Source: Parasphingorhabdus halotolerans
GTDB lineage: Bacteria; Pseudomonadota; Alphaproteobacteria; Sphingomonadales; Sphingomonadaceae
NCBI RefSeq assembly: GCF_012516475.1
Contig: NZ_CP051217.1
Span: 1,798,001 to 1,862,000 of the forward strand
DNA length: 64,000 nt
Direction of reading: 5' to 3'
Shown here: positions 58,758 through 64,000 of the stretch, piece after piece
Position numbering within the stretch: the stretch's first letter is position 1
Layout: every line of letters begins with the position of its first letter
The notes under the pieces: model-generated
The model's database searches: none
Told to the model about the DNA's origin: nothing
What the model saw: the letters and a program-made list of their open reading frames with translations, nothing else
Translations under genes and position numbers: made by a program

Positions 58758-59807
58758 TTACGCAGCCAATGCTCTTGGGGAGCGTGCATCGCGGCTCGGT
58801 GGATTGCCATGCCAAGCGGTGTAAGCACGCGTAAATGCACTGAGCTCACTATAACCAAGCTTAGCCGCAATCTCGCCCAACGAGCGGGTGTTTTCGAGAA
58901 AATATAACTGGCACGTATCCCGCCGCGCATTTTCCAGAATCTGCCGAAATGATGCACCTTCTGCGAGAAGTTTTCGCCGCATTGTTCGCTCGGCCACCTG
59001 AAAGCTTTGAGCGGCTGCGTCAAGATTAAGACCCGGCTTGTCCAGAAGATATATCAGATAATAGTAGCTCAACCGAGCCAGCGACAGTGTATCGTGATCG
59101 ATCGGTTGGAAATCGGCGCGCTGGTTCTTTCTCGCAGAAACAATCCCGCGATTTTCCATCTGATTGGGCTGCCCCAAAACGCCGGGATAATATTCCAGAT
59201 AGCTTTGCGGTGCGTTAAAATAGCAGGGAATATGATTCGTTGCACCTGTGGTGCCAATGCCGGCGAAATGTGGCGGTTGGGAATGCTTGAAATATATCGC
59301 GCGAACGGTCTGGAAACGACCGGATGAGAGCATTTCGCCAAAGTGAAACACATTTGCGAAAACTATATGCAGGAATTCCGGTGAGGCGACACCGGGGATA
59401 TTCCATATTAGACGCTCTGCTTCTGGCTGCTTTTCAATGCCGAATATTTCGGTATTTTCCTGATCGCTACCGACGATGTGATAAGCCCCGATCATCCATT
59501 TGACCGCTTTCACAAAATTTTGTTCAAATACGGCGGAATAGCCAATATCGGAGAAACCCTGCGGCAACATTTGGTGTCCGATTGCATCATAAATTGCCGG
59601 ATCACCCAGCTCGTGCGAGGCGGCGTTACAAAAAGCCGATATGCTCGACATATCAAAACGGCGGAGAGGGTTGCGCAAAGCCGATTCTTCAAGATCAAGC
59701 GCTGCAAGCAAAACCGGCTTTCGTGCACCTAATGCCTGCGCGCTCTGAAATGCCCGGTATAAAAACTGCGATGAAACTGAATGTGTTGATATGTTGATAT
59801 GCCCCAT
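58758..59807 (-). CDS. AraC-family transcriptional regulator
   Basis: 349 residues. The N-terminal ~200 residues are of the Arabinose_bd type (PF12625 group), as in OruR/ArgR-like activators, and the C-terminal ~85 carry the AraC double helix-turn-helix (L-D-A-A-A-Q-S-F-Q-V-A-E-R-T-M-R-R-K-L and I-A-A-K-L-G-Y-S-E-L-S-A-F-T-R-A-Y). The inducer and target genes are unknown; the neighbours (tRNA, fabH) give no hint. Confidence 0.85.
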   Translation of the reverse strand: MGHINISTHSVSSQFLYRAFQSAQALGARKPVLLAALDLEESALRNPLRRFDMSSISAFCNAASHELGDPAIYDAIGHQMLPQGFSDIGYSAVFEQNFVKAVKWMIGAYHIVGSDQENTEIFGIEKQPEAERLIWNIPGVASPEFLHIVFANVFHFGEMLSSGRFQTVRAIYFKHSQPPHFAGIGTTGATNHIPCYFNAPQSYLEYYPGVLGQPNQMENRGIVSARKNQRADFQPIDHDTLSLARLSYYYLIYLLDKPGLNLDAAAQSFQVAERTMRRKLLAEGASFRQILENARRDTCQLYFLENTRSLGEIAAKLGYSELSAFTRAYTAWHGNPPSRDARSPRALAA

Positions 59808-59914
59808 AGTATGAAACTACGAAGCGATTTCAGGATCCCTCAACTGGCATTCGATGAATATGTAAAATCAGCGATGAACAGGGACATTATCTCGCTGTAA
59901 TGAAACGATTTACG

Positions 59915-60886
59915 CTAATAACGAATGACGCTTGCGCCCCAGGTAAAGCCGCCACCCATTGCTTCCAGAACCAGCAGATCGCCCGATTTAACACGGCCAT
60001 CACGCACTGCGGTATCAAGCGCAAGCGGGACCGAAGCAGCAGAGGTGTTGGCATGTTGATCAACCGTCTTGATAACCTTGTCGGGAGATAATTTGAGTTT
60101 TCTTGCTGTGGCGTCCAATATCCGCTCATTGGCCTGATGAGGCACAACCCAATCGACATCGTCAATAGATTCGCCAGACTCCGCCAGCACTTCTTTCAAA
60201 ACCGACGACAGGTTGACCACAGCATGGCGGAATACTTCCGGCCCCTTCATCCGCAATTTTCCGACGGTACCGGTCGTTCCAGCACCCCCGTCGACATAGA
60301 GCAGTTGATTGTGCGCACCATCAGCATGCAATCGCGTCGCAAGAACGCCCTTTTCGCCTGCTTCCGCCGACAAGATGATCGCACCGGCACCATCTCCGAA
60401 TAACACGCATGTCGTCCGGTCTTCCCAATCCAGTATCCGGCTGAATGTTTCTGCGCCGATGACGATCGCGTTACGCGCGCTACCTGCCCGGATCATGCTT
60501 TCTGCGACCGACAGGGCATATAAAAAGCCGGAGCAGACCGCCGCTACGTCAAAAGCCACGCAGCCATTGCAACCCAGATTTTCCTGCACGGTTGTCGCCG
60601 TTGCCGGGAAAGTCTGATCCGGCGTAGCGGTCGCTAGCACGATTAAATCAATGTCGCATGCCGCCATACCAGCAGCATCCAGCGCCCTTTGCGCCGCTTG
60701 TGTCGCCAGACTGGAGGTCGTTTCATCATGCTCGGCGATATGGCGGAACTTGATACCCGTCCGCTCAACGATCCATTCGTCAGAGGTGTCAACCCGCTTC
60801 GCAAGCTCTGCGTTGGAAACCCGTGTCCGGGGCAAAGCCGAGCCCGTGCCTTTAATGACCGCGCGTATAGCGGCCTGGTCCGTCAC
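59915..60886 (-). CDS. fabH: beta-ketoacyl-ACP synthase III
   Basis: 323 residues. It starts fatty acid chains by condensing acetyl-CoA with malonyl-ACP. The Cys-His-Asn triad is present: A-A-V-C-S-G-F, V-P-H-Q-A-N-E-R-I and H-A-N-T-S-A-A-S. The start is GTG, overlapping the plsX stop (GTGA), so the two are coupled. The order rpmF-plsX-fabH is the classic one. Confidence 0.95.
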   Translation of the reverse strand: MTDQAAIRAVIKGTGSALPRTRVSNAELAKRVDTSDEWIVERTGIKFRHIAEHDETTSSLATQAAQRALDAAGMAACDIDLIVLATATPDQTFPATATTVQENLGCNGCVAFDVAAVCSGFLYALSVAESMIRAGSARNAIVIGAETFSRILDWEDRTTCVLFGDGAGAIILSAEAGEKGVLATRLHADGAHNQLLYVDGGAGTTGTVGKLRMKGPEVFRHAVVNLSSVLKEVLAESGESIDDVDWVVPHQANERILDATARKLKLSPDKVIKTVDQHANTSAASVPLALDTAVRDGRVKSGDLLVLEAMGGGFTWGASVIRY

Positions 60887-61932
60887 TTCGCTGCTGCTGC
60901 CGCTGGCGTTGATTGACCAATTTTGGAAATTTCTTCACTGATCCGTTCCAAAATACTATCCTCAACCAGTCGTGCCGCGACTTCGACCGCATTGGCCACG
61001 CCTTTTTCATCGGCGCTGCCATGGCTTTTTACGACGACGCCGTTAAGGCCCAAAAATACGGCGCCATTGTGATTATTGGGATCCAGATGGCCACGGAGCA
61101 TCTCGGTGGCCGGACGAGAAATCAGAAAGCCGAATTTTGAACGGAGTGAACTGCGAAAACTGCGCTTGAGAAGGTCCGTCACAAACCGTGCCGTTCCTTC
61201 CAGTGCTTTTAAGGCCACATTGCCCGAGAATCCGTCGGTCACAATAACATCGACCTCGCCGGTAGAAATCTTGTCCGCTTCGGTAAAACCCCGAAAGTCC
61301 AGGCTCAAGCCTTTTGCACTGCGCAGTGCCTCTGCGGCATCTTGGATCGTGCCTGTGCCCTTGGCGTCTTCGGTGCCAATATTCAGCAGCTTGACGCTGG
61401 GTTTTTCAAATCCGTGCATAATCTTGCTATAGGCTGCGCCCATGACCGAGAACTGAACCAGATTGCGGCTGTCACATTCGGCATTTGCGCCCAGATCCAG
61501 CATCACGACATCCGTGTCCTTCAAAGTCGGCAGCAATGCGGCCAATGCAGGCCGGTCGATGCCGGGCATGGTGCGTAACGCAAGTTTGGAAATCGCCATC
61601 AAAGCGCCGGTGTTACCAGCACTAACAGCCGCGCTCACGTCGCCGGCCTTTACGGCGTTTACCGCCAGACCCATGGATGTTTTTTTGGAGCCGCGCAGCG
61701 CCTGGCTGGGCTTGGCATCTGCCGAAACAACATCTTCGGCATGCAAAACTTCGGAAGCAGCGGCAAGATTAGGATGATCTTTGAGCGCATCCCTGATCTG
61801 GGTTTCATCGCCAACAAACAAGAATTGAAAGCCTTCATGACGATGGCGGGCCAGGGCAGCACCTGCCACCATAACGCGCGGGCCAACATCACCGCCCATC
61901 GCGTCAATTGCGATTCGCGGCCTCATTCCCAC
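60883..61932 (-). CDS. plsX: phosphate acyltransferase PlsX
   Basis: 349 residues. It makes acyl-phosphate from acyl-ACP for phospholipid synthesis. Signatures: R-I-A-I-D-A-M-G-G-D-V-G-P, A-V-S-A-G-N-T-G-A-L-M-A, L-D-L-G-A-N-A-E-C and V-I-V-T-D-G-F-S-G-N-V-A-L-K. I take the GTG at 61932, which has AAGGGG in good position; the ATG two codons on is also possible. Confidence 0.93.
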   Translation of the reverse strand: MGMRPRIAIDAMGGDVGPRVMVAGAALARHRHEGFQFLFVGDETQIRDALKDHPNLAAASEVLHAEDVVSADAKPSQALRGSKKTSMGLAVNAVKAGDVSAAVSAGNTGALMAISKLALRTMPGIDRPALAALLPTLKDTDVVMLDLGANAECDSRNLVQFSVMGAAYSKIMHGFEKPSVKLLNIGTEDAKGTGTIQDAAEALRSAKGLSLDFRGFTEADKISTGEVDVIVTDGFSGNVALKALEGTARFVTDLLKRSFRSSLRSKFGFLISRPATEMLRGHLDPNNHNGAVFLGLNGVVVKSHGSADEKGVANAVEVAARLVEDSILERISEEISKIGQSTPAAAAAK

Positions 61933-61976
61933 TATATTCCCCTTGAAAGCGCTATTAAAGCCAGAAGCCTAAACGA

Positions 61977-62156
61977 TTAAAGGTCTACAGCCAAGACCTC
62001 ACGGCCGTTATAATGGCCGCAAGAGCCGCACATATGATGCGGGCGCTTGAGTTCACCGCAATTCGGGCATTCCTGATGTGCTTCGACTTTCAAAGCATCA
62101 TGTGACCGGCGCATTCCGCGTTTTGACGGCGTCGTTTTTCTTTTAGGTACAGCCAT
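61977..62156 (-). CDS. rpmF: 50S ribosomal protein L32
   Basis: I translated this by hand: 59 residues, starting [20 protein letters not shown] and ending V-L-A-V-D-L. The four zinc cysteines lie in C-P-N-C and C-G-S-C. It is the first gene of the rpmF-plsX-fabH operon; 44 bp separate it from plsX. Confidence 0.95.
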   Translation of the reverse strand: MAVPKRKTTPSKRGMRRSHDALKVEAHQECPNCGELKRPHHMCGSCGHYNGREVLAVDL

Positions 62157-62371
62157 TGCTAAGCCTGTTCTTTAAGTTCAATTATCGATAACCAATGCGG
62201 CAATACTTTGGGCTTGTTGATTTTCCGGTAGCTCGCTTCCAAAATGAAGAGAATCACCGCAAAGCCGCTGGCAAGTCGCATGCGAAAGGGCGCGTATAAC
62301 GATTTTCCTGTGCGTTGCAAGCATTCTACTCCTATAGCAGCGGGATATTTTAACACCGCTTTGGGGGATTT

Positions 62372-62812
62372 ATGATTTTACCGATTACATTGACGATTGC
62401 AGGCGCTGCTGCGCTGATAAACATCTGGCTGATGATTCGCGTCGGGCAGGTTCGAACCAGCGAAAAAGTAAGTGTTGGCGACGGCGGTAATGATAAAGTT
62501 ATTCGCCGGATGCGGGCGCATAGCAACTTCATTGAATCCGCCCCATTTGTCTTGGCGTTAATTGGCCTGATCGAACTGGCAATGGGATCGCCGACATGGC
62601 TATGGATCGTCGGCGGCATTTACCTTCTCGGCCGTGTCGCTCATGGCATCGGCATGGATGATGGCAAATTTGGCAAAGGCCGGATGGTCGGTACGCTTGT
62701 GACGATGCTTACCCTGCTGGGATTGGGGATTTACGCGATCGCCATACCCTATTTCACCGTTGCGGACGCGAGCACTGCGCCTATCCCGATGGCAGAAGGT
62801 GAAACGCTTTAA
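62372..62812 (+). CDS. MAPEG family membrane protein
   Basis: 146 residues with four hydrophobic segments. The MAPEG motifs are visible: V-G-Q-V-R-T-S-E-K-V-S-V-G-D-G-G and I-R-R-M-R-A-H-S-N-F-I-E-S-A-P-F. It is a glutathione-dependent or related membrane enzyme; bacterial members have few known substrates. GGGGGATTT precedes the ATG. The 215 bp between rpmF and this gene hold the divergent promoters. Confidence 0.87.
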   Translation: MILPITLTIAGAAALINIWLMIRVGQVRTSEKVSVGDGGNDKVIRRMRAHSNFIESAPFVLALIGLIELAMGSPTWLWIVGGIYLLGRVAHGIGMDDGKFGKGRMVGTLVTMLTLLGLGIYAIAIPYFTVADASTAPIPMAEGETL

Positions 62813-62824
62813 GACAAAAGGCAA

Positions 62825-62862
62825 AAAATATTCTAGTTTGAATCTTTCAGTTAGAATATTTT
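62825..62862. repeat. AT-rich inverted repeat between MAPEG and DUF6356 genes
   Basis: AAAATATTCTA (62825-62835) and TAGAATATTTT (62852-62862), perfect 11-bp arms around a 16-base spacer. It starts 12 bp after the MAPEG stop. It may end transcription in both directions or be an operator for the next gene, which begins ~90 bp downstream. Confidence 0.55.
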
Positions 62863-62952
62863 CGTTCCATCAGATGCGCCTTCGGGAATTTTGGCAAAGA
62901 TATTTCTTATCGACAGGCTATTATATCCTCTAATCAATCAGATGGAGCGGAC

Positions 62953-63204
62953 ATGAACCCTTTTACCGATCACCCCAAGGCAGTTGGCGAAACCTATCTT
63001 GAGCATTTTGCCACGGCTTCGAGCTTTGGTGTTCCGATGATCATAACCGGATTTGCTTGCCTGCTGCATGGTTTCTTCCCGTTCCTGTTTGAAAAAACCG
63101 GCAGCAATCTGGTGCGCAATCTGCATGAGCGCATGGTGACTAACCGCGTGAAACCAAAGAACCTCGATAAGGTCGGCGAACAGCCTTTGGAATGGTGTAT
63201 CTAG
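62953..63204 (+). CDS. DUF6356 small membrane protein
   Basis: 83 residues. N-terminal N-P-F-T-D-H-P, then G-E-T-Y-L-E-H-F, one hydrophobic helix (M-I-I-T-G-F-A-C-L-L-H-G-F-F-P-F), and a basic R-M-V-T-N-R near the end. This matches the small DUF6356 family of sphingomonads; the function is unknown. Its end overlaps the end of the convergent metallo-hydrolase gene by 4 bp. Confidence 0.75.
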   Translation: MNPFTDHPKAVGETYLEHFATASSFGVPMIITGFACLLHGFFPFLFEKTGSNLVRNLHERMVTNRVKPKNLDKVGEQPLEWCI

Positions 63205-63863
63205 CGCGCCGCCAGCACATCATCGGCAACAAACGCATTGGTGCGCCGCTCATGACCAAATTGGCTGACTGGTCCGTGTCCGGGAATAAACGTAACATCA
63301 TCACCCAGCGGCCATAGCTTCTGCGTGATCGCGTCGATCAGATCCTGATGATTGCCACGCGGGAAATCCGTCCGTCCGATAGAACCCTGAAAAATCACAT
63401 CACCAACAACCGCCAGCTTTGATGGTTCGTGATAGAAAATGACATGGCCAGGCGTATGTCCCGGGCAGTGGATCACATCCAGCACCAGATCGCCGACAGT
63501 CACCTGATCGCCATCATTGAGCCAGCGGTCTGGCACAAAGCTCTTGGCTTCCATGCCATAACGCGCGCCGTCGCCATCAAGCTGGTCAATCCAGAACAGG
63601 TCATCTTTATGTGGGCCTTCAATCGGCAGGCCAAGTTCTTCAGCCAGCATCCCCGCCTGCCCGCAATGATCAAGATGGCCATGGGTGATGATGATCTTTT
63701 CCAGATCAACGCCATGTTGTTCCACCGCCGCCTTCAGCCGGTTCAAGTCGCCGCCGGGGTCGCTAAGCGCGGCCTTATTGGTTTTGGTGCACCAAAGGAG
63801 CGTGCAATTCTGCTGGAGTGGTGTCACCGGAATAATCACGGCTTTCAAGGGTGCTTCTGTCAT
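63201..63863 (-). CDS. MBL-fold metallo-hydrolase (glyoxalase II-like)
   Basis: 220 residues. Metallo-beta-lactamase fold with T-H-G-H-L-D-H-C-G (HxHxDH), H-C-P-G-H-T-P-G-H-V (third His), V-G-D-V-I-F (Asp), and a late P-G-H-G-P (His). This subgroup, near GloB, hydrolyses thioesters such as S-lactoylglutathione, or is of unknown substrate. It is transcribed toward the DUF6356 gene. Confidence 0.87.
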   Translation of the reverse strand: MTEAPLKAVIIPVTPLQQNCTLLWCTKTNKAALSDPGGDLNRLKAAVEQHGVDLEKIIITHGHLDHCGQAGMLAEELGLPIEGPHKDDLFWIDQLDGDGARYGMEAKSFVPDRWLNDGDQVTVGDLVLDVIHCPGHTPGHVIFYHEPSKLAVVGDVIFQGSIGRTDFPRGNHQDLIDAITQKLWPLGDDVTFIPGHGPVSQFGHERRTNAFVADDVLAAR

Positions 63864-63920
63864 GGGATGCTATTTGGCGGTGGCGCGCGCAAGTTGCAAG
63901 GGCCGAAAATGCGAGGGGGA

Positions 63921-64000
63921 TTATAATCGCCGCCCGGTCCAAACCACCCGGCCAATAATATTCACTTCGTTGGCATGGACATCGTCCCAATCAGGATATT
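63921..64000 (-). CDS. C-terminal end of a probable S24/LexA-like repressor, cut by window edge
   Basis: Only the last ~26 residues are visible: D-W-D-D-V-H-A-N-E-V-N-I-I-G-R-V-V-W-T-G-R-R-L and a stop at 63921. The N-I-I-G-R-V-V-W-x-G-R sequence is the usual end of S24 peptidase-type transcriptional regulators. The rest lies outside the window. Confidence 0.6.
   Translation of the reverse strand, partial: YPDWDDVHANEVNIIGRVVWTGRRL

Noticed and set aside
62159..62356. 65-codon minus-strand frame directly upstream of rpmF
   Set aside because: It ends next to rpmF and could be a small gene, but there is no ribosome site at either candidate start and no family match; more likely the rpmF leader.

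Overview
The window looks like chromosomal DNA of an alphaproteobacterium of the order Sphingomonadales, probably a marine Sphingorhabdus/Parasphingorhabdus/Sphingopyxis-like genus. I infer this from the protein families (CpdR, split pntA1/pntA2/pntB, a ceramidase-like enzyme, DUF1285, DUF2793, DUF6127, SapC, plant-type GshA), from an alphaproteobacterial gene transfer agent (GTA) locus, and from several dispersed palindromic repeats common in sphingomonads. No database search was possible. The genus is a guess; the order is fairly secure.

Layout. 1-8 kb: an ICMT-like membrane methyltransferase (cut by the left edge), a soluble sugar dehydrogenase lipoprotein, an extensin-like protein, DUF1499, a GNAT acetyltransferase, then an overlapping DUF1285-Nudix-cca operon whose cca gene carries an in-frame repeat. 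8-14 kb: a CPT-like kinase, parC, a CPBP protease, a ceramidase/NTF2-like pair, and two lipoproteins. 14-19 kb: purC, then a TbpB-like surface lipoprotein with its Slam translocator placed between purC and purS-purQ. 19-21 kb: an orphan AHH nuclease and an OmpA-type porin.

20.8-27.5 kb is a collapsed GTA cluster on the minus strand: small terminase, TerL, portal, DUF6127, prohead protease and a capsid gene. The capsid gene is joined in mid-frame, near 22676, to the last ~450 codons of the g15-like tail protein; all genes normally between them are gone. DUF2793 follows. A consensus promoter and a compact stem ending in a T-run lie just upstream.

27.5-44.8 kb: a cNMP/patatin phospholipase, DUF2855, an AGCS symporter, a DedA/YqaA protein, gshA, a TonB receptor ending in a 17-bp tandem array, dinB, a pentapeptide-LprI fusion, a Bcr/CflA transporter, DUF2147, a diheme cytochrome with a beta-helix partner, and a racemase. 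45-49 kb: an aa3-oxidase subunit IV-like gene and the proton-translocating transhydrogenase operon, which carries an inserted PH/SHOCT gene and a repeat-derived N-terminus on PntB. 49-64 kb: an NtrC-type regulator, a lipoprotein, MOSC, a DEAD-box helicase, an FAD dehydrogenase, SapC, cytochrome b561, a strong small-RNA candidate, N-formylglutamate amidohydrolase, cpdR, tRNA-Val, an AraC regulator, rpmF-plsX-fabH, MAPEG, DUF6356, a metallo-hydrolase, and the tail of a probable S24/LexA-like repressor cut by the right edge.

Most of the window is ordinary core genome. The points most worth a second look are the GTA deletion scar, the two small-RNA candidates, the Slam/lipoprotein pair, the repeats translated inside cca, pntB and terL, and the PH/SHOCT gene inside the transhydrogenase operon. 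I saw no CRISPR array, transposase, integrase or rRNA gene.
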